A stretch of 47,823 bases of DNA from contig JAPDQV010000031.1 of NCBI GenBank assembly GCA_034505495.1, positions 1 through 47,823 on the forward strand, in the 5' to 3' direction. Positions within the stretch are counted from its first letter, which is position 1; each line of letters starts with the position of its first letter. Under the pieces are notes generated by a model. The model was not told where the DNA came from and searched no databases. It was given only the letters and a program-made list of their open reading frames with translations. Positions 19,301 through 27,973 of the stretch are shown piece by piece. The stretch comes from a candidate division KSB1 bacterium. GTDB taxonomy: Bacteria > Zhuqueibacterota > Zhuqueibacteria > Residuimicrobiales > Krinioviventaceae. Position numbers and translations under genes: made by a program.

Positions 19301-20023
19301 CCAGCCGGCGCCGGCGACACCGATACCATTGTTGGTCACCGCAGAAGCCAGTCCGGCCACATGCGTACCGTGGCCATGCCGATCCATCGGATCGTTGTCT
19401 TCGAAACTCACGTCCTCGCCGGCTGCGGCATTGACGCCGGAAGTCACAAAATCCCAACCGTACAAATCGTCGATATAGCCGTTGGCGTCATTATCGATTC
19501 CATCTTCTACCTCATTCGGATTCCGCCAAATGTTATCCTGCAAATCCTGATGAAGATAATCGACGCCGGTATCCAAAATCGCAATGAGGATCGAAGGGGA
19601 ACCATGCGTAATATCCCACGCCTGAGGTGCATTGATTTGTCGCCAAAACGCCTGATTGGGAAAGTTCGGGTCGTTGGGTATTGCCTGCAGGCGATAGATA
19701 AAGTTCGGCTGTGCATACTCGATTTCCGGCTGCCGGCTGACTTCGGCGGCCGCTTCGAACGGCGATTTGTTCACAGAGTACTTGGCCAGGTAAAATGACG
19801 CAAAATCTGCCGAGCGGCTTGCTTTGCCTTGTGAGCGGGCGATAGGCTCCAGCGAGTGGATGAAGCCGGCCGAGGCGGCGAGACGATCCTTCATCGAACC
19901 CCCGGGCGTTTGTCGAAATTTGATGATCAGTTCCCCCGGCACGGCATCGGCCGATTGAACGGCAAATACAGACGAGGCGAACATCAGCACGGCAGCAAAA
20001 TAAACCGGAAAAAAATTTTTCAT
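16304..20023 (-). CDS. Secreted subtilisin-like (S8) serine protease with T9SS sorting domain
   Basis: This 1239-residue secreted protease has a signal peptide at about residues 1-25 and a propeptide-like region at 28-112 (GELIIKFRQTPGG). In the S8 domain the catalytic Asp is at about 151 (AILDTGVD), His at about 218 (GHGTHVAG), the oxyanion Asn at about 314 (AAGNNN) and Ser at about 375 (SGTSMAAP), so all are present. Beyond it come a CARDB-like Ig domain (ISVEDMGTGNDD), a domain resembling a class I amidotransferase fold (LLVVDDDGNSEKVEKYY), and an MAM/jelly-roll-like domain near 1000-1140 (GPGWFIDDIEL). The T9SS domain has VQAYPNPFNSAVSILYEL and GIYLCRLE. ATG 20023 is chosen for GGGAG 8 bases upstream. 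Confidence 0.92.
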   Translation of the reverse strand: MKNFFPVYFAAVLMFASSVFAVQSADAVPGELIIKFRQTPGGSMKDRLAASAGFIHSLEPIARSQGKASRSADFASFYLAKYSVNKSPFEAAAEVSRQPEIEYAQPNFIYRLQAIPNDPNFPNQAFWRQINAPQAWDITHGSPSILIAILDTGVDYLHQDLQDNIWRNPNEVEDGIDNDANGYIDDLYGWDFVTSGVNAAAGEDVSFEDNDPMDRHGHGTHVAGLASAVTNNGIGVAGAGWSCRILPLRIGYKTTDGGGSISTSSALKAIEYAVDNGASIINMSFGAIGNDYALRDWMRFAFENGLVIVKAAGNNNSNIGYYPDVENWVLSTAAVDAGDRKTSYSNYGSWVKVSAPGDVFSTLPGNRYGILSGTSMAAPIVAGVAGLVRAVHPDWSPAQVLMHVVDTADDIDSVNPRYAGLLGRHGRVNAYRAVSEPFASKPDLAITRISVEDMGTGNDDQRLNVGETVDLLIRLTNNWAAAHNVELLLTTEDPSVSIITGRIFFSQLPSFADRPNFVETTQPFFRIKLSEDSFPHNIPFVLTARSGDYEQTMSFTLAVEAKLLVVDDDGNSEKVEKYYQALLDSLGMPYDRWDREVQGRVAARLRNYDFVMWICANALPTLNGEDREDLISFLREKRTLFISGENIAWDLSALQTAEDAQQRGYYNQYRQNGFDAKSFYETHLHAQYLEDATSWRQIKGLDTSPISRGLSFYVSSPPEEWREYSPDVVEPIRGGQAIFAYPDNRGGAVSYTQLNHKIIHFAFGGLENVLSDSVRQLLMRRIIADFTGLEVSVEPLQNIESYYQDMYIGAIVKGSRKPSRVYLFWRKINENVFSRLEMTAVSDTTFFVDLPRQPNGTIIEYGVQAVSEDGFYSPIKLLRANLTAQPPTVAAANPKASSLALHPIVAMTAADASGVDESTARVYFWTRSTLPDSAVPVLGNNNLFTTRLRGNFSFGDTLYYQFSICDLSPYRLRGKSPVYKLLLGFEGFEGGLDDWETGAGDWNLETVRMRSGRYGAHNRTENGFNYPANADLSLTLKYGLDLSRLSQATLSVWMFYGFSDQDYGLVEASRDFGRTWIPLAPPITGAAAKYYKAEFDLNNFTGPGHEEVLIRFRLISNDAGTGPGWFIDDIELLPIRTHIAVNKTELPFDARLVQAYPNPFNSAVSILYELPQETHIRLTILDALGRETMVLAEGNKPAGRYKAVWNGLTKEGHEAASGIYLCRLETNDRFWVHKILLLR

Positions 20024-20061
20024 GCAGATGACTCCCAAAGACCCTTACCAATTTGGATAAA

Positions 20062-20093
20062 TAAAAAAAAGCTCCGTCACTTGGACAGAGCTT
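20062..20093 (-). terminator. Rho-independent terminator of ssrA
   Basis: A 10-bp stem (minus strand AAGCTCTGTC with GACGGAGCTT, one G-U pair) and a 5-base loop start 7 bases after the tmRNA 3' end. It is followed by an eight-T run that includes the last stem bases. It also separates ssrA from the subtilase gene downstream. Confidence 0.85.
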
Positions 20094-20100
20094 AGGAATG

Positions 20101-20458
20101 TGGAGACGGCGGGAGTCGAACCCGCGTCCGAGATACCGGCCATAGCAGCCTCTACATGTTTAGTCTGAACCTTGATCTCGATCAGCCGAGGCGGTTCAGA
20201 CGAGCCTGACTGATCCAGTTCCGAAGCGTGTCATCGGCAGCGCCGGAACACCGCCGCCGACCATCCCGCTGATGCGGCGTCCTTCCCTTCACCCAGCGGG
20301 CGCGGCGAAGAGAGGACGTTGGCTGTCTTAGGCAGCCAAGGCGTAATTGTAGTTGTCTGCAATTACATTTTTCTCTCAGTTGATTAACGAGGTGACCGAG
20401 AGATCCTCGACATGCAGCCGCTACCACCGCGTAACCCGTCGAAACCCAATTCGTCCCC
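20101..20458 (-). ncRNA. ssrA: Transfer-messenger RNA (tmRNA)
   Basis: This is a one-piece tmRNA of about 358 nt, the RNA that rescues stalled ribosomes with SmpB. The 5' end GGGGACG pairs with the 3' CGTCTCC to form a 7-bp acceptor stem with one G-U pair. Next to it lies the conserved 5' segment TTTCGACGGGTTACGCGG. The 3' T-arm reads GGACGCGGGTTCGACTCCCG. The 3' CCA is not encoded after the discriminator A. The tag reading frame ends GACAACTACAATTACGCC, then TTG GCT GCC TAA. It most likely encodes ADNYNYALAA if the resume codon is GCA; a start three codons earlier would add Val-Ile in front. The hydrophobic ALAA end is the usual protease signal. Confidence 0.96.
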
Positions 20459-20478
20459 GCTTGTCAAAGAACTGTTGG

Positions 20479-20484
20479 AATATA
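20479..20484 (-). promoter_or_regulatory. Probable -10 element of ssrA
   Basis: TATATT on the minus strand lies 20 bases upstream of the mature tmRNA 5' end, in the gap after leuD. A CTG 20 bases further upstream could be the weak partner of a TTG-N20-type promoter. Confidence 0.45.
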
Positions 20485-20509
20485 CAAAAATTTCCGTCTA
20501 AAAGCAGCA

Positions 20510-21118
20510 TCAAACTTGGGCGATGCAGACGCGCGGTGGATGTATGCGCTCATATTCTTCAACTTGTCGGCTGAATTTGAGCAGATAGCCCAATTGATCG
20601 AGGCCTTCCAATAGGCAGGTTTTTGAAAAACCGTCAATAGGAAAGCCTGCCTGTCGACCGTCCGGAAGCACAACCACCTGGTTCGGAAGATCAATGGTCA
20701 GCTCCGCTTCGGGCGACTTTTCCGCTATTTCAAAAAGCTGCTGCAGCGTCTCTGCATCCACAACCACCGGCAGCAGGCCGTTTTTGAGCGCATTATTGCG
20801 AAAAATATCCGCGATGCGCGTGCTGATGACGGCGCGAAAGCCGAAATCGACCAGCGCCCACGGTGCATGCTCACGGCTCGAGCCGCAGCCGAAATTATCG
20901 CCTGCTACAAGAATTTTGACGTCGCTGCCGATGCGATTCAAAACAAAGTCAGCTTTTTCTGAGCCGTCGGCGTTGTATCGCCAATCATAAAAGAGATTTC
21001 GCCCCAACCCTTTCTTATCCGTCACCTTTAAAAAGCGCGCCGGAATGATTTGATCCGTATCGATATCGTTTATCGGCAGCGCAACAAATTTACTTTTTAA
21101 AACGACAATAGGTTCCAT
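20510..21118 (-). CDS. leuD: 3-isopropylmalate dehydratase small subunit
   Basis: This 202-residue subunit works with LeuC to isomerise 2-isopropylmalate to 3-isopropylmalate in leucine synthesis, in the cytoplasm. Hallmarks are [18 protein letters not shown] near the N-terminus, [17 protein letters not shown] at about residues 73-89, and [22 protein letters not shown] just after, all typical of the aconitase swivel domain. The length is normal for bacterial LeuD. It starts 18 bases after leuC, with the leuC stop close upstream, so the two are translationally close partners. It is the last gene of the BCAA cluster; ssrA follows. Confidence 0.97.
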   Translation of the reverse strand: MEPIVVLKSKFVALPINDIDTDQIIPARFLKVTDKKGLGRNLFYDWRYNADGSEKADFVLNRIGSDVKILVAGDNFGCGSSREHAPWALVDFGFRAVISTRIADIFRNNALKNGLLPVVVDAETLQQLFEIAEKSPEAELTIDLPNQVVVLPDGRQAGFPIDGFSKTCLLEGLDQLGYLLKFSRQVEEYERIHPPRVCIAQV

Positions 21119-21136
21119 TTCATCTCTCCTGCGCTT

Positions 21137-22546
21137 TTACATAAGCGTCCGCGGGTCGGTCACTCGGCCTGTCACCGCAGCGGCAGCGGCGGTCAGCGGG
21201 CTCGCCAGCAGCGTTCGGCCGCCTTTTCCCTGCCTTCCCTCGAAATTTCGGTTGCTCGTACTCACAACATACTGACCCGGCAGGACTTCGTCCCCGTTCA
21301 TGGCAATGCACATGGAACAGCCGGGTTCACGCCATTCGGCGCCCGCCTGCTTGAAAATATCCGCCAACCCTTCAGCTTCCGCCCGGCGTTTGACGGCATA
21401 AGAGCCCGGGACAATCAACACGCGTACCCCATCCGCAACTTTACGTCCTTTAAAGATCTTTGCCGCCTCCCGCAGATCGTTGATTCGACCGTTGGTACAG
21501 CTGCCGATAAAAACAACGTCGATTTTATGGCCAAGCATAGGCTTGTCGGGTGCTACGTCCATATAAGCAAGGGCCTTTTCCATAGCCTTGCGCTGATTGA
21601 TGTCCGGCTGAGCAGCAGGATCGGGAACGACGGCGTCGATCGGTATTGCCATCCCCGGAGTCGTGCCGAACGTGATCATCGGCTTTAACGCGGAACCATC
21701 AAGCGAGACATAGGCGTCAAATGCGGCTTCGTCATCGCTGCACAGAGTCCGCCAACGCGCCACGGCTTCGTCCCACGCCTTTCCCTGCGGCGCAAACGGA
21801 CGACCGTGGAGATATTCAAAGGTCGTGTCGTCCGGTGCGATCATCCCGGCGCGTGCACCGCCCTCGATGCTCATGTTGCAGATCGTCATGCGGCCTTCCA
21901 TATCAAGCTGCCGGATGACTTTACCCGTGTATTCGATGACATAGCCGGCGCCGCCGCCGACGCCGATCTTGGCGATAAGCGCCAGAATGACGTCTTTAGC
22001 GCTGACGCCCGGCTGAAGCGTACCGCTGATTTCGACGCGCATCGTTCTAGGCTTGTGCTGCAGCAGGGTTTGGGTGGCGAGAACATGTTCCACCTCGCTG
22101 GTGCCGATGCCGAAAGCCAGCGCGCCGAAAGCGCCGTGCGTCGCCGTGTGGCTGTCGCCGCAAACAATAGTCATACCCGGCTGCGTCAATCCCAGCTCCG
22201 GGCCGACCACGTGCACTACGCCCCGCTGCGGATGGTTCCTGCCCAAGAGCGGTACACCGAATTCCCGACAATTTTTTTCCAATTGTTCCAGCTGGGCCCG
22301 TGCAATCGGATCGGTAATCGGCAGCGAAGGATCGTGGGTAGGTATTGAATGATCCATAGTTGCCAGATTCTGCAAAGGCCGCCGCACCTTGAGGCCGCGG
22401 TCCCGCAATCCCTGAAAAGCCTGCGGCGACGTCACCTCGTGAAGAAGCTGAAGGTCGATATACAGCACCGCAGGCGAATCGGGCTCCTGCACGACCACAT
22501 GCTCATCCCATACTTTTTCGAATAAAGTTCGTTTTCGTTCAGCCAT
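21137..22546 (-). CDS. leuC: 3-isopropylmalate dehydratase large subunit
   Basis: This 469-residue iron-sulfur subunit is the catalytic partner of LeuD. Cluster cysteines are in FIGSCTNGR (about residue 349) and GCSMC (about 409-412). The substrate/active-site stretch is [19 protein letters not shown], and the N-terminal segment [14 protein letters not shown] is typical of LeuC. The length is the usual one for the bacterial long form. The ATG has GAGGG 5 bases upstream. It lies 18 bases after ilvB and 18 bases before leuD on the same strand. Substrate specificity (isopropylmalate rather than homoaconitate or citramalate-derived acids) is inferred from similarity and from the BCAA neighbours. 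Confidence 0.97.
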   Translation of the reverse strand: MAERKRTLFEKVWDEHVVVQEPDSPAVLYIDLQLLHEVTSPQAFQGLRDRGLKVRRPLQNLATMDHSIPTHDPSLPITDPIARAQLEQLEKNCREFGVPLLGRNHPQRGVVHVVGPELGLTQPGMTIVCGDSHTATHGAFGALAFGIGTSEVEHVLATQTLLQHKPRTMRVEISGTLQPGVSAKDVILALIAKIGVGGGAGYVIEYTGKVIRQLDMEGRMTICNMSIEGGARAGMIAPDDTTFEYLHGRPFAPQGKAWDEAVARWRTLCSDDEAAFDAYVSLDGSALKPMITFGTTPGMAIPIDAVVPDPAAQPDINQRKAMEKALAYMDVAPDKPMLGHKIDVVFIGSCTNGRINDLREAAKIFKGRKVADGVRVLIVPGSYAVKRRAEAEGLADIFKQAGAEWREPGCSMCIAMNGDEVLPGQYVVSTSNRNFEGRQGKGGRTLLASPLTAAAAAVTGRVTDPRTLM

Positions 22547-22564
22547 GAATACCCTCTGACTTTT

Positions 22565-24292
22565 TTAACCCTCAAAACGCTGCGGATCAAGCCGCTTAAG
22601 AATCATTTCACTGACGGCCGCTCCGCTCGGCACCATGGGGAAAACCATTTCCTCCTTAACGGTCACAAACTCGAGTACGACCGGGCCGTCATTTACAGCC
22701 AGCGCCCAATCGAGCGCCTCGTCTACCTCTTCCGCATGCACGATCCGCCTGGCCCTGCATCCCATGCCTTCAGCGACTTTGACAAAATCGGGATTGCTGT
22801 CGGTCAAATCGGTGAAGGAAAATCGTGAATCATGAAACAGTTCCTGCCATTGCCGCACCATACCGAGATAGTTGTTGTTAAAAATGATGAACTTGATGGG
22901 CAGCTTGTTGTAAGAAGCGGTAATCAATTCCTGAATGTTCATCTGAAATCCGCCGTCGCCGGAAATGCTGATAATCGGCCGATCGACGACGCCGAAGGCC
23001 GCGCCGATTGCCGCCGGCAGAGAAAACCCCATGGTCCCCAAACCACCGGAGGTAATGTGCGATCGGGGCGCCTCAAAAGTAAAATACTGGGCCGTCCACA
23101 TCTGATTCTGGCCGACATCGGTGGTGACCACGACCCGGCCCTGCAGGCGATCGGAAAGCTTTTTCAAAATCGTCTGGGGGCGCAGACGCCCGTCCTCAGG
23201 GGGCAACTCAAGAGGACACATTCGCCGCCACTCATCGATCTGCGCCAGCCATTCTTCCGTGGGTAACGGTTCCTGAAAATGGTCGTTCAATTCAGCCAGA
23301 ACCTCGCGCGCATCACCCACGATCGGATACTCGACCCGCAGATTTTTGTTAATTGAAGACGGATCGATGTCGATATGGATCTTGACTGCACCGACGGCAA
23401 AGGCGCTCAGCTTGCCGGTGACCCGATCGTCGAATCTGGCACCGACGGCAATCAGGCAGTCGCAGTTGCTCACCGCCATATTCGCAGCAAACGTTCCGTG
23501 CATACCCAGCATGCCGAGGAAAAGCGGATCGCTGCCCGGGAATCCGCCGAGGCCGTGCAGCGTCAAGGTTACAGGAATCTGCGTCGTCCGCGCCAATCGA
23601 GTCAGCTGCTCTGCAGCATCGGAAAAAATGACGCCTCCGCCGGCGTAGATCAGCGGCCGCTTCGCCTTTTTTATAGCCGCAGCAGCCTTTTGAATGCTCA
23701 CCGGATGCCCTTTTGTCTGCGGTTTATATCCAGGCAGATCGAGTCTTTCCGGATAATTGAAGGCACATTCTCCCAACAGCGCATCTTTGCACATGTCGAC
23801 GACCACCGGCCCGGGGCGGCCTGTCGAAGCAATGTAAAATGCCTTACGGATGGCCGGAGCAAGCTGCTCCGTACGGGTGACGAGGATATTCCACTTGGTG
23901 ATCGACCTGGTAATGCCGGTGGTGTCCGCCTCCTGAAACGCATCGTTGCCGATCAGATGGCTGGAGACCTGGCCGGTAAAGACGACGAGCGGGATGGAAT
24001 CCATATAGGCATCGGCGATACCGGTGACCGTGTTGGTTGCGCCGGGGCCGGAAGTAACCAGAACCACACCCGTCTTACCGGCGGCTTTGGCATAACCCTC
24101 GGCCGCGTGCACGGCGCCCTGTTCATGTCGTACCAAAATATGTTTGATGTCGGAAACATCATACAGCGCATCGTAAATGGGCAGCACGGCACCTCCGGGG
24201 TAGCCGAAAACATGCGTCACCCCTTCGCGCCGCAAACATTCGATAAAGATTTCCGCCCCTTTCAACGATTTTTCCTTATGCACTTCCTTCAT
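22565..24292 (-). CDS. ilvB: Acetolactate synthase, large (catalytic) subunit
   Basis: This 575-residue thiamine-diphosphate enzyme makes acetolactate or acetohydroxybutyrate, the first common step of Ile/Val/Leu synthesis. The ThDP-activating Glu is at about 57 in HEQGAVHAAEGYA, followed by VLVTSGPGATNTVTGIADAY. FAD and ThDP motifs are present; the ThDP/metal motif runs from GDGGFQMN (about 445) to FNNNYLGMVRQWQ, the form seen in anabolic AHAS. The ATG is preceded by AAGGTGAG. It lies between ilvD (77-base gap) and leuC (18-base gap). No ilvN regulatory-subunit gene follows it, as is otherwise common, and none is seen elsewhere in the window. Confidence 0.96.
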   Translation of the reverse strand: MKEVHKEKSLKGAEIFIECLRREGVTHVFGYPGGAVLPIYDALYDVSDIKHILVRHEQGAVHAAEGYAKAAGKTGVVLVTSGPGATNTVTGIADAYMDSIPLVVFTGQVSSHLIGNDAFQEADTTGITRSITKWNILVTRTEQLAPAIRKAFYIASTGRPGPVVVDMCKDALLGECAFNYPERLDLPGYKPQTKGHPVSIQKAAAAIKKAKRPLIYAGGGVIFSDAAEQLTRLARTTQIPVTLTLHGLGGFPGSDPLFLGMLGMHGTFAANMAVSNCDCLIAVGARFDDRVTGKLSAFAVGAVKIHIDIDPSSINKNLRVEYPIVGDAREVLAELNDHFQEPLPTEEWLAQIDEWRRMCPLELPPEDGRLRPQTILKKLSDRLQGRVVVTTDVGQNQMWTAQYFTFEAPRSHITSGGLGTMGFSLPAAIGAAFGVVDRPIISISGDGGFQMNIQELITASYNKLPIKFIIFNNNYLGMVRQWQELFHDSRFSFTDLTDSNPDFVKVAEGMGCRARRIVHAEEVDEALDWALAVNDGPVVLEFVTVKEEMVFPMVPSGAAVSEMILKRLDPQRFEG

Positions 24293-24369
24293 ACGTACAG
24301 CTCACCTTAATTGAGAGAGCTTTACTAACGATGCACGAGCGAGATACATTCCCTCTTTTATCACCGAAC

Positions 24370-26037
24370 CTATTTTAAAACCGCGCCGGTGTTCGCCGAT
24401 GTTACAAAGCGGGTATAACGGGCAAGCCAGCCTTTCTTTATCTTGGGCTCGAACGGCGGCAACGCAGCCAGACGGCGCTGAATTTCCGCATCAGAGAGAT
24501 CCACGTTCAGAGTCCGTTCGTGAAGGTTGATGCGGATGATGTCGCCGTCGCGAAGAGCGGCGATGGGGCCGCCTGCCGCGGCTTCGGGACTGACATGGCC
24601 GATGCAGGCGCCGCGGGTGCCGCCGGAAAAACGGCCGTCGGTGATGAGCGCCACGGAACTGCCGAGACCGCGTCCCATGACGGCGCTGGTCGGCGACAGC
24701 ATTTCCGGCATGCCGGGTCCGCCTTTCGGCCCTTCATAGCGGATAACGATACAGTCGCCGGGGTTGATGGCGCCTTCGAGGATGGCCGCCATGGCGGCGT
24801 CTTCCGAGTCGAACACGCGCGCTGGTCCGGCAAAATCCCACATGTCCGGGTGCACAGCGCCGGTCTTGATGACGCTTCCCTCGGGCGCCAAATTGCCGAA
24901 CAGAATCGACAAACCTCCGCGGGTCGAATAGGGATTGTCGATGGGGCGTATCACCTCATGGTCAAGAATTTCTGCACCCTTCAGCACCTCGCCGAGGGAA
25001 ACGCCTGAAACCGTCGGACAATCGAGATCCAGCAGACCGTCGATCTTGCTCAGCTCATGGAGGATGGCGCGAATGCCGCCCGCCCGATCGACATCCTGCA
25101 GGTGAACCTTGGGCGTGGCCGGAGAGACTTTGCAAAGATAAGGAACACGATCCGAGATTTCATTCAACTCGGCCAAATCAAAGGTAATTCCGGCCTCATT
25201 GGCGACGGCCAAAGTATGAAGAATGGTGTTGGTGGAACCGCCCATCGCCATATCCAGCGCGAAAGCGTTGCGGAGGGAAGCCGGGGTGATGATGTCTCGC
25301 GGTTTGATGTCGCGTCGCCACAGATCCATAATCCGCTGGCCGATGCGGGCAATGAGCTCATCGCGTCGCGGATCGACGGCCGGAATGGTGCCGTTGCCGG
25401 GCAGTGCCATGCCCAGCGCCTCGCAGAGACAGTTCATGCTGTTGGCAGTGAACATTCCGGCGCAGCTGCCGCAGGTGGGACAGGCGGCCTTTTCGAGCTC
25501 CAGCAGTTGTCTCTCATCTACGGTACCGGACTTTACTTTGCCGACCGCCTCAAAGACCGAAATCAAATCTACAACCTCTCCGGAAGCAAGTTGTCCGGCC
25601 AACATCGGCCCGCCGGAGATAAAGATAGTCGGAATATTCAAACGGACCGCCGCCATCAACATGCCGGGGACGATCTTGTCGCAGTTCGGGATGCAAACCA
25701 GAGCATCGAGTTGGTGCGCTTCGACCATGGTCTCTACGCAGTCGGCGATCAATTCGCGCGAGGCCAGGCTGTAGCGCATGCCGATATGCCCCATGGCAAT
25801 GCCGTCGTCTACACCAATGGTATTGAATTCGAACGGTACGCCGCCCGCCTGCCGCACCGACTCTTTGACCTTGCGGCCGAATTCCTGCAGATGGACATGC
25901 CCGGGGATCAGGTCCGTGTATGAATTGGCGATGCCGATAAACGGCTTGGAAAAATCTTCATCCTTCAGGCCGGTAGCGCGCAGCAGGCTGCGGTGCGGAG
26001 CACGCTCGATGCCTTTTTTGACTTTATCCGATCTCAT
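24370..26037 (-). CDS. ilvD: Dihydroxy-acid dehydratase
   Basis: This 555-residue cytoplasmic iron-sulfur enzyme dehydrates dihydroxy-isovalerate and dihydroxy-methylvalerate, the third step of Val and Ile synthesis. Cluster cysteines are at about 119 ([12 protein letters not shown]) and about 189-192 ([20 protein letters not shown]). Other family signatures are [20 protein letters not shown] near the C-terminus and [10 protein letters not shown] at about 265. The length is normal. The start has GGAAAGGA upstream of the ATG. It is the first enzyme gene of the ilvD-ilvB-leuC-leuD series and lies 83 bases downstream of a tiny Ile/Leu/Val-rich ORF that may control it. Confidence 0.97.
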   Translation of the reverse strand: MRSDKVKKGIERAPHRSLLRATGLKDEDFSKPFIGIANSYTDLIPGHVHLQEFGRKVKESVRQAGGVPFEFNTIGVDDGIAMGHIGMRYSLASRELIADCVETMVEAHQLDALVCIPNCDKIVPGMLMAAVRLNIPTIFISGGPMLAGQLASGEVVDLISVFEAVGKVKSGTVDERQLLELEKAACPTCGSCAGMFTANSMNCLCEALGMALPGNGTIPAVDPRRDELIARIGQRIMDLWRRDIKPRDIITPASLRNAFALDMAMGGSTNTILHTLAVANEAGITFDLAELNEISDRVPYLCKVSPATPKVHLQDVDRAGGIRAILHELSKIDGLLDLDCPTVSGVSLGEVLKGAEILDHEVIRPIDNPYSTRGGLSILFGNLAPEGSVIKTGAVHPDMWDFAGPARVFDSEDAAMAAILEGAINPGDCIVIRYEGPKGGPGMPEMLSPTSAVMGRGLGSSVALITDGRFSGGTRGACIGHVSPEAAAGGPIAALRDGDIIRINLHERTLNVDLSDAEIQRRLAALPPFEPKIKKGWLARYTRFVTSANTGAVLK

Positions 26038-26120
26038 GCAACAGTCCTTTCCAAAAAATGTTTATCCCCAACTCTTGACCTCAATTTGAATCGACGGTGG
26101 AAAATGTGAGGTGCGAACAA

Positions 26121-26234
26121 TTACTTGAGCAACAGCAGAATGACATCCGGCAGGATGATGAGCAGGAAAATGATCGAGACGCTGCTTACGGCGATCCCCG
26201 CAAAAAATCTTTTAAAATTCGGATAGTGCCACAT
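26121..26234 (-). CDS. 37-residue Ile/Leu/Val-rich ORF, possible leader peptide of the ilvD operon
   Basis: This short ORF runs from an ATG at 26234 to a TAA at 26121-26123. It encodes a 37-residue peptide starting MWHYPNFKRFFAG. Of residues 14-37, sixteen are Ile, Leu or Val, including IIFLLIIL (21-28) and VILLLL (31-36). It sits between a predicted promoter and ilvD, with about 30 bases of 5' leader and 83 bases before the ilvD start. This position and composition resemble attenuation leader peptides such as IlvL or LeuL. Against that, its hydrophobicity and flanking Lys/Arg also fit a single-pass membrane microprotein, the ribosome site (CGGGA) is modest, and no clear terminator is seen before ilvD. 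Confidence 0.5.
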   Translation of the reverse strand: MWHYPNFKRFFAGIAVSSVSIIFLLIILPDVILLLLK

Positions 26235-26269
26235 GCGTCCCGTTTTCCCAAGCTGTATTCAATTCATTT

Positions 26270-26299
26270 TAAATTTATGATTTTTTCAGCAACATTCAA
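26270..26299 (-). promoter_or_regulatory. Putative promoter of the ilvD-ilvB-leuCD operon
   Basis: On the minus strand TTGAAT (26299-26294) and TAAATT (26275-26270 region, within TAAATTTA at 26277-26270) are separated by 16 bases. Counted from TTG this is TTG-N19-TAAATTTA, close to the Bacteroidetes-type pattern. Transcription would start near 26263, about 30 bases ahead of the small leader-like ORF. Confidence 0.5.
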
Positions 26300-26359
26300 G
26301 AAAAAATTCTTTTCACAGGATAACCCCGCTGAAACTCGGTCGAAAAACAAACTTAACCC

Positions 26360-26388
26360 ATGCAAAAATCATAATTTTTTTCTATATT
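26360..26388 (+). promoter_or_regulatory. Weak putative promoter of glyS
   Basis: TATATT at 26383-26388 lies 48 bases ahead of the glyS ATG. A poor -35 (ATGCAA, 26360-26365) is 17 bases upstream. The -10 context TTTTTCTATATTGAG is close to that of the strong promoter at 34688-34716. Confidence 0.35.
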
Positions 26389-26436
26389 GAGTCACATTCG
26401 GAACTAAAAGTATCATCAGCAGGGAACGAGAAAACT

Positions 26437-27915
26437 ATGGCAAACACCGAAACGACCATGGATAAATTGGTCTCGTTGTGCAAACGACGGGGCTACATCT
26501 ATCCATCCAGCGAAATCTACGGCGGATTGGCCGCGGTATACGATTACGGCCCCCTCGGCGCCGAACTCAAGCGCAACATTAAAAACTTTTGGTGGAAATG
26601 GATGGTGCAGTTGCGCGAGGATATTGTCGGTTTGGATTCGGCCATCCTCATGCACCCGAAAATCTGGGAAGCCTCCGGGCATGTGGCGGGTTTCCAGGAT
26701 CCGCTCGTGGACTGTCGCGAAACCAAGAACCGCTATCGTGCCGATCAAATTTATGTGCTTTGCCCGCCGTCGAACGCCGCCGACCAGAGGATGTTCGCCT
26801 TTCGCGAAGGCGACGATGAGGCAGCAGCGAGAAAAGTAGAAAAGATGGCCAAAGCCGATCCGTCGACCTATCGCAAAGTTGTATTGACGGATATTCCGCT
26901 CAATGACTTTAAACGCATCGTCGGGCCGGACGCCAAAGAAGCCGGCACGCTGACCGAACCGCGGCAATTCAACCTCATGTTCAAGACCTTTATCGGCCCG
27001 GTCGAGGACAGCGCCAACGTTATCTACCTGCGGCCTGAAACGGCGCAGGGAATTTACGTCAACTTTTCCAATGTCGTCAATTCCTCACGCGTCAAAATTC
27101 CCTTCGGGATTGCTCAAATCGGCAAAGCGTTCCGCAACGAGATCACCACGGAAAACTTTATTTTCCGTACGCGCGAGTTCGAGCAGATGGAGATGCAGTT
27201 TTTCGTCCGTCCCGGCACCGACATGGAATGGTTCGAATACTGGAAGCACGATCGAATTACTTATTATCAAAAGCTGGGCATTCGGCAGGAAAAGCTGCGC
27301 TTTCATCAGCACGGCGAGGGCGAGCTGGCTCACTATGCTGCGGCCGCTTTCGACATTCAATACGAATTTCCCTTCGGGTGGAAAGAGTTGGAAGGAATTC
27401 ACAACCGCACCAACTTCGATCTCAGCCGCCATCAGGAATACTCCGGCAGGGACCAGAGCTACTTTGATGACGAAATCAAGCAGAAATACATCCCCTACAT
27501 CATCGAGACATCGGCAGGCTGCGACCGCACGCTGCTGACCGTGCTGGTCGACGCCTTTGAAGAACAGCAGTTGGAAGACGACGTCCGCACCGTGCTGCAC
27601 CTGCATCCGGCATTGGCGCCGATCAAAGCCGGCATCTTCCCGCTGGTCAAAAAAGAGGGACTGCCGGAGGTTGCCCTCAAGCTGCGCGACGAGCTGAAAC
27701 GCTATTGGCCGGTCTTTTATGACGAAAGCGGCGCCGTCGGGCGTCGTTACCGTCGCCAAGATGAGATCGGCACGCCGTTCTGCATTACGATTGATTTCCA
27801 GACGCTGCAGGACGAGACGGTGACGATTCGCGACCGCGACACAATGCAGCAGATTCGCATCCCCTTGCGCGGCGTGTTCGACTATTTGTTCAATAAAATC
27901 GAAAAAGGCGAGTAG
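26437..27915 (+). CDS. glyS: Glycyl-tRNA synthetase, homodimeric class II type
   Basis: This 492-residue cytoplasmic enzyme charges tRNA-Gly with glycine. It is the single-chain alpha2 type (also named glyQS), not the alpha2beta2 type. The N-terminus is typical (LVSLCKRRGYIYPSSEIYGG, VYDYGPLGAELKRNI). Class II motif 2 lies at about 226-250 (QIGKAFRNEITTENFIFRTR, EFEQMEMQFF). Motif 3 is near 355-368 (ETSAGCDRTLL). A C-terminal anticodon-binding domain begins at about 390 (LHPALAPIKAGIFPLVKK). The start is the ATG with AGGGA 12 bases upstream; a second Met at residue 8 is possible. It is a single-gene unit with its own terminator, divergent from the ilvD operon. Confidence 0.96.
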   Translation: MANTETTMDKLVSLCKRRGYIYPSSEIYGGLAAVYDYGPLGAELKRNIKNFWWKWMVQLREDIVGLDSAILMHPKIWEASGHVAGFQDPLVDCRETKNRYRADQIYVLCPPSNAADQRMFAFREGDDEAAARKVEKMAKADPSTYRKVVLTDIPLNDFKRIVGPDAKEAGTLTEPRQFNLMFKTFIGPVEDSANVIYLRPETAQGIYVNFSNVVNSSRVKIPFGIAQIGKAFRNEITTENFIFRTREFEQMEMQFFVRPGTDMEWFEYWKHDRITYYQKLGIRQEKLRFHQHGEGELAHYAAAAFDIQYEFPFGWKELEGIHNRTNFDLSRHQEYSGRDQSYFDDEIKQKYIPYIIETSAGCDRTLLTVLVDAFEEQQLEDDVRTVLHLHPALAPIKAGIFPLVKKEGLPEVALKLRDELKRYWPVFYDESGAVGRRYRRQDEIGTPFCITIDFQTLQDETVTIRDRDTMQQIRIPLRGVFDYLFNKIEKGE

Positions 27916-27973
27916 CGACCGTTACAAGCCTCTTAAGGCATGCAGCATTGCTCCTTGAGTCGTTAAGGACGGC

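Noticed and set aside
20182..20427. 81-codon minus-strand open frame
   Set aside because: Lies inside the tmRNA; not a protein gene apart from the short tag frame.
23375..24310. 311-codon plus-strand open frame
   Set aside because: Antisense shadow of ilvB, with no ribosome site or recognisable domain.
26097..26390. 97-codon plus-strand open frame in the ilvD/glyS gap
   Set aside because: No family motifs, and it covers the predicted divergent promoters and the minus-strand leader-like ORF.
26038..26436. T-box or other amino-acid riboswitch for ilvD or glyS
   Set aside because: I looked for the T-box core (like AGGGTGGAACCGCG) and found none on either strand.
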